This document shows, in pieces, positions 1-11,882 of a DNA stretch of 64,000 bases. The position numbers and the translations under genes were made by a program. Source of the stretch: Pinus tabuliformis (Eukaryota; Streptophyta; Pinopsida; Pinales; Pinaceae); the NCBI GenBank assembly GCA_031772625.1, contig CM062813.1:699138115-699202114 (forward strand). Direction: 5' to 3'. The notes under the pieces were generated by a model. It made no database searches, had not been told where the DNA came from, and saw only the letters and a list, made by a program, of their open reading frames with translations. Every line of letters starts with the position of its first letter. Position 1 is the stretch's first letter.

Positions 1-1639
1 TGATGGGTAAGGAAACAATCATTCACACTAATCATCAACCATTCCAATAATTGCAATCTCAATCTAAGTTGTAGCAATAAAGGCACTTTCGATGGATGGG
101 TTTTCTTCAACAATTCCACTTGGTAATAAGGTGTAAGAAACATATCTACAATAAATTTTCTGATATGCTTTCTAGGCCTATTATTAGTGCAACTAATTTA
201 CTCAAGCATAATTCTATTTTTCATGAAAGTTATATTGAGAAATATGCATTAGACAATGACTTTCAAGATGTTTATGCAAGCTTGATTCAAGGTAAACAAG
301 TAGAGGAATTGGATTATCATTTGCATGATAACTTTTTACATACCATCTTGGTAAGATTTGTATTCCATAGGGAGAAAGAGTCAACATCATAAGAGAGGCA
401 CATACTTCTCTTATTGCTGGTCATTTCGGTGTAAGTAAGATGTTGGCACATCTACAAAAGTATTTTTATTGGCCTCGTATGTTTGAAAGTGTGTCATGTT
501 TTATCAAAGGATGTTCATTATGTGTAGTCAGTAAGCCTAGCAATAGGAAGTTAGGATTGTACACACCACTTCCAGTTCCTTCATGACCATGGGAGAGTGT
601 CTCTATGGGTTTTGTAGGAGGTCTTCCATTGTTAAAAAGAGTTCATGATTATTTGTATGTAGTTGTGGATAGGTTCAAAAAAATGTGTATGTAGTTGTGG
701 ATAGGTTCATGAAAGAATGTATGGGTGCATTTTGGATTGTCCACATCCATTGTTAGTGATCAAGATTCTCGCTTTGTTGGGAATTTGTGGTCAAGCTTGT
801 GGGGATTCATGGACACCAAATTGAAAAATAGTACAAAATTTCATTCACAAACAGATGGTTAAATAGAGGTGGTGAATAGGACAATGATACATCTTCTTCA
901 TGGGTATAGCAACAAGCATCCAAAGTTGTGGGATGAACATTTGCACCACATGCAACATGCCTACAACCAGGCCAAGCACTCTTCAACTCAAACATCGCCA
1001 TTTGAGGCATGTTTGAGATACTTGCCTAAGTCTCCTTTGGATTTCATTTTTGGAAAAGATGTTGCTATTGATGGTCATAGTGACATAAACAAAGCAAGAA
1101 GGTTCATTAAACAAATCCAATTGGTACACCAAAGAGTTCAAGAACATTTGGAAAAGAGCCAAGGAAAGTACAAAGAAAGGCACAAAAAGCATTGTGTAGA
1201 TCAAAAGTTACAATTTGGTGATGAAGTTTGGCTTCACATTAGCAAAGAGAGGCTCCAAGGAGAAGGTAAAAGGCTAAAACCAATTATATATGGTCCATTC
1301 AGAATTTTGGAAAAGATTGGTAACAATGCCTTCAGGTTGGATTTGCCTTCATATATGACAATTTATGTTGTTGTTAATGTTGAGAACTTAAGGTTGTATG
1401 AGCCTCCTTTGATAGAATATCAAGGAGAAAATGTTCAAATTTCTGCCACTGAGGATTTTTCTCCTGAATACCTTGATGAACTACAGCAAGACACCATTCT
1501 TGATAGAAGAACAAGGTCTTCAAAATGAGGGAATCTGGATTACCTTCGAGTGGGCATCAAGGGAACAAATCCTTCAAAATCCAAATGGATTGAGATTCGA
1601 AAGGTGAGGGAACTGTACCCTCACCTGCTAGACAACTAA
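1..1639 (+). pseudogene. Ty3/gypsy chromovirus pol, 3' part (RNase H end, integrase, chromodomain-like tail)
   Basis: The window opens inside the RNase H domain of a Ty3/gypsy polyprotein. The order is RNase H end (to about 390), integrase zinc finger (about 392-540, with the H..H and CX2C pair around GCSLCV), integrase core with the second catalytic Asp in VSDQDSRF near 755, the Glu region as VVNRT near 870, then the integrase C-terminus. The tail reads DTILDRRTR followed by YLRVGIKG, like a chromodomain. It is a pseudogene. The RNase H and integrase parts lie in different frames. TGA at 583, TAA near 858 and TGA at 1526 interrupt it, and a 32-bp duplication at 654-717 breaks the core. The longest open stretch is 869-1528. 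The order RT-RNase H-INT is typical of Ty3/gypsy. The chromovirus assignment is moderately sure. Confidence 0.85.
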
Positions 1640-1899
1640 ATGTGATATTTTGGGGTCCAAAAGGCTTCATCCTGAATCTGGAATCCTGTGCAACTCGTTT
1701 TGCGCAACAGATAATGTATGCTCCCAAAATCATGTTCTGTTCACTTTCCCAAACATGTGATTTTTTGCAAAAATTGACAGCGCAGTCAGCAGTCCATACG
1801 ACTGACATGGCACTGACTGTCTAGGTCTATGTGGGAGGTTTGATTGGTTAATGGGCTTGATGAATCATGTTGTTCCAAGTGGCGATTCTAGATTGGGTG
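1640..1899. other. Noncoding sequence after the chromovirus pol
   Basis: It probably holds the 3' untranslated part or LTR start of the element. I could not find a matching second LTR in the window, so no boundary is called. Confidence 0.3.
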
Positions 1900-2110
1900 T
1901 AGTTGGAAAATTTTTATTTGGTGGTTGGTGGCCAAACAAGGGCTAACATGTGGCCCAGCCAGAGGCCGCCGTGTGGTAGCCTGGGGGCCACCAAAATTTT
2001 GGGTCAAGGTCTAGGCAGTATTAGCAAGGGTCGAACCTGCAACCACCAAGCAATGAGACAAGCTAACAACCAACTCACCATCACAATAGAACTTAACATG
2101 TAATGTCCAC
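1900..2110 (-). mobile_element. Probable tRNA-derived SINE
   Basis: On the minus strand, 2040-2030 reads GGTTCGACCC, a good RNA polymerase III B box. About 35 bases upstream is GTTGGTTGTTAGCTTGTCTC, which has the spacing and look of an A box in tRNA-derived plant SINEs. The block is more GC-rich than its surroundings. I saw no clear poly(A) or oligo(T) tail and no target duplication, so this is a candidate. A degenerate tRNA gene is less likely because no cloverleaf stems are obvious. Confidence 0.4.
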
Positions 2111-3393
2111 AACATATATTTAAATGTTATAGGCACACCAATTCGGGGAGGGGCCAGCCCACTGGGGGGTTGACCCTTGGTCGCACCACCACCATACGAC
2201 CACCAACAATGTGGTGTGGGGCCCAGTCGGTGGGGGCGGGATGTTTCCCTTAGCCTCAGGCACGTGGCCCCCATATGGCCATGATTTTTAGATTATAGGC
2301 GTTGGAGGTGTTGTAGCATTTTTTGGTTTTGATAAGATAGAATATTTGAAAAAATGTTAAGTTAGGATATGAACATCACAATAGTGAATAAAATGTTAGT
2401 GAAAGAAAATATTTTTATGATAATGTCCATATCAAAGAAAATGTTAGGTTAGATGCTCAAAAAAATCAAGGAAAAAATGTTAGGATAGAAAGAAAAGAAA
2501 ACAAATAAACTTTGAAAGTGAGCAAGTCTAAATGCCACTACTCTATTTCTGCAAAATAATGGTTGTGTGCAGCTTGTCATAAATGCCACAACCCATGACA
2601 GTCAAACTGTTTAACCTTGACTGCTTCATGTTTTAAATTTGATGTTATATTTAGAGAATAAAGATCTGGCCAAACTGTTTAATCTTGGCAGATCAGTAGT
2701 TAGGTAGAGAATAAGAAGGTGCTCATCAGTTTAATTTGAGCCCTTAGAGGTTATAAGGGTAGATTTAGATAGTTTTCTTTCGTAAAATAAAAAGAAAGGA
2801 AAAGGGTTTGCTAACTTAAATACACCCATTAAGTGAAGAAAAAATGATGGGATAAGCAAAGGGTAAGTAGAGAAAGGTTTCAGAAGTTTGATTATTCATT
2901 GGACAAAATGTACATTTATCATGTTTCATCATATGTTTCTATGTCCATGAAGCAATTACACAAAGCAAATGAAGGTCTACAAGATCAATTAATTAACTCC
3001 CCATTCCTCCCCATTCATCCCTATATATTCACTAATTTCTCCTTCCTACCGTCATACATTCATATTCATTCATTTTCCATGAAAACCCCTTTTCCCAAGG
3101 ACAAAACCCTTTTGCCTAGGAAAAGTGAAAATCCCATGTAAATCCCCTTTTACCCAAAAAACCCACAAAAATATGTTTACCCTAAGTATTGATGCACATA
3201 TGAAAAGCAAATAAACCATTAAAAAGAACTTTACTTAGTATATTTCCCCTTTTCACATATTTCCCCTTTTCTGCCTATATTTCCATATTAACACTAACTA
3301 TAGTATTAAACCCCTTAAATTCCTTTTCTCGTATATTATTAACTCTTTTAATTAAATAACCTGAAACCTTAGTTTTATAATAAAACTATGTAT
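2111..3393. other. Noncoding; GC-rich block then AT-rich sequence
   Basis: 2130-2285 is a GC-rich block with runs of G and C, unlike the AT-rich surroundings. 2300-3393 is AT-rich and rich in short C/T runs, with no coding signal that I trust. Confidence 0.3.
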
Positions 3394-3740
3394 TTTCATA
3401 TCACATCGCAATATTGGCAGATCAGAACCTTTCAACGTGCATCCACTTTTCTCGATTGTGATATGCGATCAATGATGGGCTCGGACCTGACACTATATAT
3501 ATTATAACTCATTTCCATGTCACATCCGCCTTTATCGCAAGTCCTAGCTAATAGCAATACCCTCCGCCATTGCGATCTCCAATTGTGATTGGGACCCGGA
3601 CCTGATCACATATCATATATGGTTTATTTCCATGTCGCGTCTGGTGCCTATTGCATTCCTTGCGATGGGCCATCCTATGCTAAACTCTGATTGCGATATG
3701 CAATTAACTAGGACTCGATATCATTATCTGCCCGAGTTCA
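3394..3740. repeat. Degenerate tandem repeat, period about 116 bp, three units
   Basis: Units begin near 3394, 3512 and 3627. Each starts with a TTTC(C)ATRTC(A/G)C-like stretch, contains a (T/C)GATTG(T/C)GAT motif, and the first two end with GGACCTGA followed by CAC and a TAT-rich segment. Copies are well diverged, so the array is old. Confidence 0.45.
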
Positions 3741-4730
3741 TAAATTTTCAAATCCGCCATATGTGTTTTGCAAAGTTTTTCTGTGTTAAATCGTTTTTAC
3801 GATTTAAACGAAGAATTAACCTTAAACCTCTATTTCACCGTTAATCTGGGTTTTTAACCATAATAAAGCCATCTGCCACCATAATTAATCATTGGGCCCC
3901 TCCATTGATTTTTTTCATTTCTCTTTCACTCCTCCACCATCCGATTACGACCATTGAAATCCAACGGCCCTTGGCAATTTCGGATTGGCTCTCTGTACAA
4001 TCGTTACCTACCCAAAAAGCAGTATTCCATTGAACTCCCCTTGCTACATGTCAATGTCAGATCATTTCGGGTGACCCCTCCCAAAACCGCCCACACCTTT
4101 AAAGCGGTGCGAAGAAAACCAAAACCGCCTCCCGCATAACGACAAAATGGTTATTGTTCATTTTTGCACCATAATTCAAAAAAGAACTGTTTTTCCGTTT
4201 AAACGTCAAATCACCATTTTGCTCTGTTTTCGCCTGTTTTTACAGTGAAGCCTGCATAAGCCTCTGCGACCGATTAAACCATGATTTTACCTTTCGATAT
4301 GCTATGGACTCCTTCCAATAGCCTTTCAAGCTCAAATAAAGCCATTGAAGACCTCCTTTGACACCTATGTTTTTCTTAATAGTTTATGTGTTTTGCAGGT
4401 AAAGCTTCTATTCCAAGCTTATAGAGAAAAAGGCCCGCGTACAGTTGGAAGAAAAATATGAAGATCATATTAATTTACTTTACCTTGTAACATAAAATCA
4501 AAAGGATTTACAGTTGAAAAACACAGTAAAAACCTAAAATGCACAGTAAAGGTAAAAGGAACACAGTAAAGGTTACTTAGCAGGGTTAAAGGATATTCAC
4601 AGAGTTTAAAGAGTATCATATGAAAGATCAAATGATCAAATCAGCCAGCACAAAGGATTCAAACAGTCAAGTAGCTTAAAGGGGAAAGATATCAAATATC
4701 AAAGCCAACACTACCTGAATAAAAGGGGAT
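3741..4730. other. Noncoding stretch of uncertain origin
   Basis: No long open frame supports a gene. The stretch 3900-4140 is C-rich and resembles a plant promoter or leader. TTTTGCAG at 4392 resembles a splice acceptor. With no downstream exon recognised I leave it unassigned. Confidence 0.25.
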
Positions 4731-5540
4731 AGCAAGAAGCAGTTCAATAGCTGCCCCTATCTTCTTACATGAAGATCTTTTCCTTTCCTAGAATAAATCT
4801 TAATCAGTTTAGGATATTTCCTTAGTTTCATTATTGTATAAATAACTCTCTTCTCGATTTATTATGGGTTCGGAGTTCAAGATTCATAGTTCATTGCTTG
4901 TAAAGTCTTGATTGTTAATTCTACTTTGAACCTGGAAACCACCTTTGAAACAATATTTTCTAGACACTTGATGTACTCAATCTTTCTGGAACCTTAATAC
5001 AAAGCAGAGGATTCTGAATCTAGTTTTACATAGTTTTGTGTTATCCTGTAAGTTTTTCCAGTTATCAATCATTATGTTTTTCTTCATATGCTTATGACTT
5101 ATAGAGATATCTAGGTAGGAAAAATTGTGTCTCAATTTATTCCTATAAGCTCCTGAAGTGATCATCTATTAAGAGAATGGATTAATGATCTGTCTATTTA
5201 GCTAATCCCCTCTAATCGATAGATCATCAGCATCTTGTGTAAGCTTAAGTATACTGCCTTGAACCTTTGGAACGTAGTTTAGAAGGTTTTCCAACTTATG
5301 ATTGTTCTGTTTTACAGTCTGGAAACTGTGATAATCATATTTTTTGTTGTCTTCTTCTCACCACTATTTTGACCTATATCACTGTGTAAAGTCTTATAGC
5401 AGCCTTGTGCTGAGATATTAATATAACCCAAAAGATTAATTACTTCAATTCTACATCTGTCTTCATTCATTGGTCTTCCAAAATTAAAACCAAAAACCCC
5501 AAAAACAATTATTTTAGATGCTCTGGTAATGGTAGCTGAC
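4731..5540 (+). promoter_or_regulatory. LTR-like promoter region (candidate solo LTR)
   Basis: A TATA-like GTATAAATAACTC at 4837 is followed by a pyrimidine-rich CTCTCTTCTCG start-like region, a layout seen in plant retrotransposon LTRs. A poly-A/C-rich stretch follows near 5480-5510. I could not define TG/CA ends or a paired copy. Confidence 0.25.
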
Positions 5541-8500
5541 CTACTACTATCCTAGAGGTACAACAGGAGGCTAATTAAAGCGTCTGACAATTTCGCCTGA
5601 AAATCGGTGAAATTTTCGCTCTGTTGGCACGTTTTGGGGAAATTTCTAGGATGGTGCCAGATTTTCGGGAATTTGCAGCACAATTAGCAGAAAACTTGGA
5701 AATGCCATAACTTCTTTAGTTTTTTACCAAATTAGGAGCAGAAAGAGGCTACACATGCATTTTTGGGCATTTGGGAGCCATTATAACAAGTTTCAGATAT
5801 TTCTGAGCATTGTAAACTAATCTATTCAAACTTTTGAGCATAATAGATAGGGTCAATCCATTGGAAGCTGGACCAAGGAGACGTAACCCAGGAGGGGTGA
5901 ACTCCTTCATCATGTGTTGTTGTGACACTATTTATGGTGATTTTATGTTTTTTATATATAGTTGTTCAGTGGTTTATTTATGTTAATTTTCACATAAAAT
6001 TTACATAAAAGAGCTAAAAAAAATCATGTTTAAACTTGCAATTAACCTCATGAATCCTTAAGCACTTTTAACATATTCTGAAAAGGAATTTAGCACAACA
6101 AAACTAATTTTCCTAATCAAATAAGGGGGAACCTATTCCTCTACATCTACTCATCATCCTCTTAAAGATATCATGCCCATGGGACTAAATGCTTGAATCC
6201 CTTATTTGAGTTTCTGGAACACATTGTCACTCCACAACTCATCTATCTAGGGGGCATCATTCCCACTCAATCAATCCCCTCCATCATCATGTGTCGGGGG
6301 ATAGTATCTCATGCTTGGGGGCATGATGGCCCTTGGCCACCTTATCACTAGATCAATATACATCTTCGCTTATACCTTAATGATCTTGGTATGGTCAATT
6401 ATCCTTTCATTCATTTAATAGTTTGTCCTATTGGCCTCTCTAGTGAGCCATATACACATCGCATATCATAGATGCTTGATACCATATATTCAAATATTAT
6501 AATTTATGTGACATTTACCACCTAGTCCCAACGTTTGACTTGGTGGGTGGGCATGATCCTAGACATGCTTTAGTAGTTCATCCATGTATTTATTTCTTAC
6601 CTTAATTCTTCACCAAGAACCATCCTTTCGCAAAGCATTAATGCAATTTTAGACAAGTACTGTTACCTACCTAAAATTTGGAGATCCAAAATTCCAACTG
6701 TTGGTTTGTTCGCTATGAGCTCACTAAGATTTACGGCCTTCTCCTCCTCTCTAAATTCCCCAATATATCACTAAGAAAATGAATTTGATTTGGGGGAAAG
6801 AATCCCTTTTATAGGAAAACCCTCGTTTTTTCATCGAACATTGCAACCACACCAAGCTCGGTTTGATGAATCATCAACACCGTGGAAAGATCTCACTGAG
6901 CTCTATAACGGGTCTCTTTTCTTTTTGGTAATTTGAAACTTCATCAGGAAGCCAGTTTTTCCATGAACTCTCACTTTTCCTCCTCTCAAAACCAAATTTA
7001 TGTATATAAGTCGCTTGTACTCTAGTACCAATTTACCTTTGGACTTGTTGAATCATGTGTCGATTTTCATCGTGAGTAACCATTATTTATTCATGCTTTT
7101 ATGGTCCCCTTTAGGCCTCCCCCATGTGGCAGCATCATCGAGTCACCCTTGTTCATAGCATCAGAGTCGAGTCACCCTTTCATCATGGAGTATGTTCAGA
7201 GTCCCATTGTGTCATGTTATAGTGTATCATCTGTATTTGCATCACATTCTACTTATTTTTGGCCTACATCTATACTGACATGTCTTTGAAAAGCCTCCAT
7301 CTGAGTAATTGAACATCCCCTCTAGAATCGAGTTAGTCACTGCCAGGTCAACCATGCATATTATGCTCTGACAAGGGAAGTCATCAATCACCCACTCACC
7401 TCTTATCCTTCCACCATCATCCTTGGTGTTAATCTATCAATCACATTACTACGATCCTCGTGCCTTTGTTGAGGAATCCTCATTGCCTAAACTCAAATGA
7501 GACCTATTTTGTCGACTTCAACACATGTAATCTAGAAGCATGGTTTAGAGGCTGGTGTACCTTAGTTCTAACCTTGAACATTTTTTGGTGCTTCGGATCA
7601 AGTAAAGGGAACCATCATTTCCCTTTCACTTGGTTGTTTCTCTCGTGCTCGAATGCTACTCATTATCTCATGGTCATGAATTATACACTTGATGGTCAAG
7701 TGATCTAGCAGACTATACCAACCTTTCCTAGGTGTGTGTGAGATGTTTCAAACCTCATGAAGGGGTGGCCCTTTAGGTAGCCCCCCGCATTCATGAATGT
7801 CAACAACTCATGATCTAGCTTCAAATGCAGTTTTATAGATTTGACTAGTTTGATATCCACCGATCATAATTCTTACAACATGGTATATCTCCTTCAGATG
7901 ATCCATTCAGGTATTCTTATCCCTTCCCTGTTTAGCAGTGATTCTTTGGTTGTGATCCTCCCTCACCATGTTAGCTTAAGGGACATTATGTCTCATGTAC
8001 TCAAATAAGTCTATGCTATTGTATTCAGTCCTGACCTTTATTTTCTAGGCACATTATGTATATGGGACTCATGGAATCACTGTATCACTTTCTGACCCAT
8101 TAATGCCAACAAATCATGTATCATGTATCATGTACTTTGTTGCTAAGATCTACATTGTTGGGCACACCATTATTATTTGTACTCAATTATCTCAGCGGGT
8201 ATGGGTATGCCTCCCCCATCTCATTTGAGATCATGTATTCCAAAATAAAAGGAGGCTTATATCAGATTACTAGGTCTCACCCCATCCATTATCACTCATT
8301 CCTTGTCTCGCTTCATCCCCCCACCCTCTTTCTCTCTCTAACTCCCTTTTTGTGTCTCGTGAAAGTGGAACCTACAATGTATTTCGGTCATACGATTTTC
8401 TCCTCACACTCTTACATTGGGGGGAAATATGTTATCACCCAAAATGATCACCTAACCATTTCTTCCTAGGTTGATCATATTACACCATGCATGATTAATT

Positions 8501-10289
8501 TTACCATACACCTAACCATTTCTTCCTAGGCTGATCAAAATACACCATGCATGATTAATTTTACGATAATAAATTCACTTTCACCATGGAAATAATTTGG
8601 TAGACCATTTTTCCTAAATTATTTCTCATTAAAATCCAAAAACCCCATGAGAATAATTGAATAAATCATTATTTATTTAATTTTCTTTAGAAAAATTATT
8701 AAATCATTATTTGATAATTATTTTTGGCCACCTTTGACTTAATCACCTTGGAATAATTAAATAAATCACTATTTATTTATTATTCCTTATTTTTATTTTT
8801 GGAATAATTGTTAAACCATTATTTAATAATTATTGTAAATTCACACCTTTTTTAATTCTCACAAAGTGATTAATAAATCATTTGTATTTGTTAATTACTT
8901 CAACCACTTTATAAAAAAAGATATTTGACCATTTTGAATATATTTTCTCTCTCCAAAAAATATAATAAAATATTCTCAACAACTAGATTTTGGTTTGGTC
9001 AATAATATTTTATTATTTTCCAATTTCGAATTTAGCTCAACACTTTGTTATAAATAAGAGGGTTTTCCATTTATTATTTACCTTGATCATTCTCATCATC
9101 ACCACTATTTTCTTATCACATTTTAGCTCCCACTTGAGTTCAAACTATTTTTTGTTTGTTTTTTTCCCATTGCAAGTTGAGAGAAAGAAACATATCTCTG
9201 AAGCACAAGGACATCAAAAGGACCCATCCCACAGAGGGGGATCTATAGACCCAAGTTTATAAGTTCTCCTCACCATGGGTAAATTTTTTATTAATAAAAT
9301 TTGTTTATTCATATGATCCACTAGGTTGCTACACTTCGATTCTTGTTGTTATATGTTTTTAGTTGCATATGATCTTTTGCTACAGAGTTTTTCTTCTTTT
9401 TTAATTGAAGATTTGAAGCATAGACAATCATATTTTTTTGTTAGGGTCCCTTGTCACCAATTACTTAAGTGAAGCATTTTTGGTGCACTTGATAATAATT
9501 TTCATACTAACAATATCAATCTACATCATTGCTAGCATATAAATTTATTGTGTCAACAATCATAACAACGCTAGATCATCTCAAAATGAAAAATATAATA
9601 TAGTAGTTGGCTAATTAAACTTGTCAACCTACTTTTTAGGATAGGGCCTCTTTTCCAACATTGTAGCAAGGCCCCAAGCCTCTAAAAAAATGAATTTCCA
9701 TTGAATTACATTTGCAACCTATAGCGATATATGATGTTAATTGATGCCCCTTGTAATTGAACATGTGAGTTGAGTCCACTTGGTTGAGCGAGAAGATGTG
9801 TTATATGTAATATCTAAAATTAAATTTAAGCTCATGCTTGTGCATTCCTAATATACTCATTGAACTCTTAGAGAGATGGTGAGTGCATAGTCAATTATTT
9901 TTCCATTAGTTATGTAGTTTTTTAGTTTTCAATCAATGTTATGTATTTTGGATTCATGCATTGTAAGTGCTTCTAGTATCATTATTATGCTTGATATTAT
10001 TATATTTTCTCTTGTATAATAAGATTTAATGTAGATTCTTTGTTACTCTTATATTTTCCTTTCAATGCCAACAACTCATTCCAAGGGGCTAACTTTTGGA
10101 TATAAATTGAAAATTGAGTGATTAATAGCACATTGGAAAGATTAGATAGAGAAGATAAATATGCATATGGTGTTCCAAGTTTATTAATGCAATTTTGGGC
10201 CTAGATACCTACAAGAAATACAGGAAAAATGTAGGTTTAAAAGTCTCCTCTCATATTGATAAAAAGATATTTCCCAATAAAATATACTA
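5541..10289. other. Long noncoding stretch, probably repeat-derived
   Basis: I see no credible gene in these 4.7 kb. Short open frames here lack recognisable domains. G-rich phrases such as GTCGGGGGATAG (6293) and GGGGGCATGATGGCCC (6318) suggest noncoding parts of a large LTR element, but no termini were found. A direct 60-bp duplication lies at 8451-8570. Confidence 0.3.
8451..8570. repeat. Tandem duplication, 60 bp x 2
   Basis: 8451-8510 and 8511-8570 both begin CCTAACCATTTCTTCCTAGG and differ at only a few bases. A recent local duplication in noncoding sequence. Confidence 0.85.
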
Positions 10290-10294
10290 GAATT

Positions 10295-10477
10295 TGTTAA
10301 ACAGACATGGACAGCACAAGAATGTGAGAAAGATAAATCAGTGAGTTCAATTTTTATTAACAAAAGATGTACATTTATAGTACAATAGGTGAATCTTGGG
10401 ATTCAGATCCCAAGGTCTCTTGGACTGCTTTGTCCATTCAACTTCCACGCTAACCCTTTAGGATTAGGTGTCCAACA
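10295..10477 (-). repeat. 3' LTR of the Gag-only element
   Basis: 183 bp, ends TG...CA with TGTT/AACA inverted termini. On the minus strand it holds CTATAAATG (10380-10372), a TATA-like box, and AATAAA (10358-10353), a polyadenylation-like signal. One base differs from the other LTR. Confidence 0.95.
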
Positions 10478-10490
10478 TTCCCCCCCTTAA
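10478..10490 (-). promoter_or_regulatory. Polypurine tract
   Basis: On the minus strand the sequence reads TTAAGGGGGGGAA and then T, directly before the LTR start TGTTGGACACC. This is the expected plus-strand primer position. Confidence 0.85.
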
Positions 10491-10559
10491 TCCGAAGGGT
10501 TATGTATGAGTCTAAGAAGAGAGATGTAATACAAAATGTGCAAAAAATGCATGGCAGCA

Positions 10560-10925
10560 CTAGGCTGAATGTGCTCTATGAAATGTTGGTATAAAAAAGG
10601 GCGGTGGTTTAAGGATGACCACCAACACTGGAACGCTTAGTGCAGTTCCCGGAACTCTTCCAATACTGGCAAGAAACTGAAGTTTTCTGCTAGAGGAAGT
10701 GTTCTCAATCTGTGATGGTTTAAGGATGACCAACAACTCTGGAATGCTTAATGCAATTCCTGGAACTCTTCCAATACTGGCAAGAAGCTGGTGTCTTCTG
10801 CTAGAGGAAGTGTTCTCAATCTGTGATGGTTTAAGGATGACCAACAACTCTGTAATTCCTGGAACTCTTCCAAAACTGGCAAGAAGCTGGAGTCTTCTGC
10901 TAGAGGAAGTGTCCCAGATTGCCAA
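10560..10925 (-). repeat. 111-bp tandem repeat with a 37-codon open frame
   Basis: Three units start at 10606, 10717 and 10828, period 111 bp. The third is shortened by about 15 bp. Read on the minus strand the array is open for 121 codons and repeats a 37-residue unit containing NTSSSRR, LLAS(I/F)GRVPG and ELLVILKP. It is in the same frame as the Gag protein upstream, but two stops lie between them (TGA at 10994-10992 and at 10940-10938) and there is no ATG. It may be a former C-terminal extension of Gag or simply noncoding repeat. Confidence 0.8.
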
Positions 10926-10991
10926 CTGAAGGCATGTTCAGGGATCTTTGTCTCTGGATGCAACTCTGAAACTGGTGTGGCAGGTTGTGGC

Positions 10992-11876
10992 TCAGGCTCG
11001 CTTGATGTGACTTTGAAGCTTGTAGATGACCATCATTTCCCCCCTGTCAGGTACAAGGTGAGAAGATGGAGAAAACTCAACTGCAAGACTGTTCAATATT
11101 CTGGAACAAGTTCTGACATGTGTTTGGAATATTTTCTTGGCTGTTGATGCCCATTGCCAAGAAGCGATCCATCCTAGATGAATCTTTGTTCTTGCAGGAT
11201 GTTTATTTTTGAAGCACCTGTGTGAAGAATGGCTGGTTTTATGACAGTGCTCACACGGATGAAGATCAAAACAGTGATCTTTCACATGGCCAACTCGATC
11301 ACAGTGTTGGCATTTCACGATTTGTTGTTTTTGTTGTTGTTGTTGTTGCTGTAGAAGAGGGGCAGAGTCTGGAACAGCTGAAGCTGAACTGTCATGAGGA
11401 GCAGTTGAACTGTCATAAATGAATCCAGCACTCTGAAACTGAATGGGCTTGGCATAGTCTGGAATATGAAAGGACAAGTCCTTGTCATATCCAAGACCAG
11501 TTCTGTGCTTGTTGTGGACAAGTTGTTCCCAAGGTCTGATGATGGGCTTGGGAAGTGCACTCTGAGTTTCTGCATCTGCATATACAACTGCTACTTTGTT
11601 TGAATGAACGGTAACATTATTAACATGCTGTTGATGGGTGGTTGTCTCAATGTTCTGAACAAAAACAGGTTCAGAATGATGACTCCACTGCTGTAATTCT
11701 TCCTGCTGTAGCTTTGTTTCCAGCTGCAAAAAATCAACTTTGTCTTGTGCATATTGTAGACATGTCTGAATTTCTGAGAGAGAGCCTTTGCTGATTTGGA
11801 ATGTTTCATGATTAGAGGAATGTATCAAAGTTTTTAAGAACTCTAATACTTCAGTAATTTGAGGCATATTCTTCAT
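10992..11876 (-). CDS. Gag-like nucleocapsid protein with two zinc knuckles
   Basis: An intact frame of 294 codons from ATG at 11876. A helical, Gln-rich N-terminal half is followed by a GLGY...IPDY(A)KPI...SAGF segment near residues 127-152, then a run of Gln (about 176-185). Two CX2CX4HX4C zinc knuckles follow at about 189-202 and 208-221, separated by FDLHP. Such knuckles bind the element RNA during packaging. The canonical UBN2 or retrotrans_gag core is not obvious. This is the only intact large protein of the element and sits at its 3' end, far from the primer site. Being open in a young element suggests recent use, but expression is unknown. Confidence 0.75.
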   Translation of the reverse strand: MKNMPQITEVLEFLKTLIHSSNHETFQISKGSLSEIQTCLQYAQDKVDFLQLETKLQQEELQQWSHHSEPVFVQNIETTTHQQHVNNVTVHSNKVAVVYADAETQSALPKPIIRPWEQLVHNKHRTGLGYDKDLSFHIPDYAKPIQFQSAGFIYDSSTAPHDSSASAVPDSAPLLQQQQQQQKQQIVKCQHCDRVGHVKDHCFDLHPCEHCHKTSHSSHRCFKNKHPARTKIHLGWIASWQWASTAKKIFQTHVRTCSRILNSLAVEFSPSSHLVPDRGEMMVIYKLQSHIKRA

Positions 11877-11882
11877 TGTCAA

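Noticed and set aside
2026..2100. A functional tRNA gene on the minus strand
   Set aside because: A B box is present but I could not pair the acceptor or anticodon stems.
3880..4140. C-rich region as the promoter of a host gene
   Set aside because: No downstream exon or conserved protein could be recognised.
7101..9262. Several short + strand open frames
   Set aside because: No domain, no codon-like pattern, and surrounding sequence is low-complexity and repeat-like.
10606..10915. Regular direct repeats, considered as a CRISPR-like or satellite array
   Set aside because: The 111-bp units are contiguous without unique spacers, lie inside an LTR element, and number only three.
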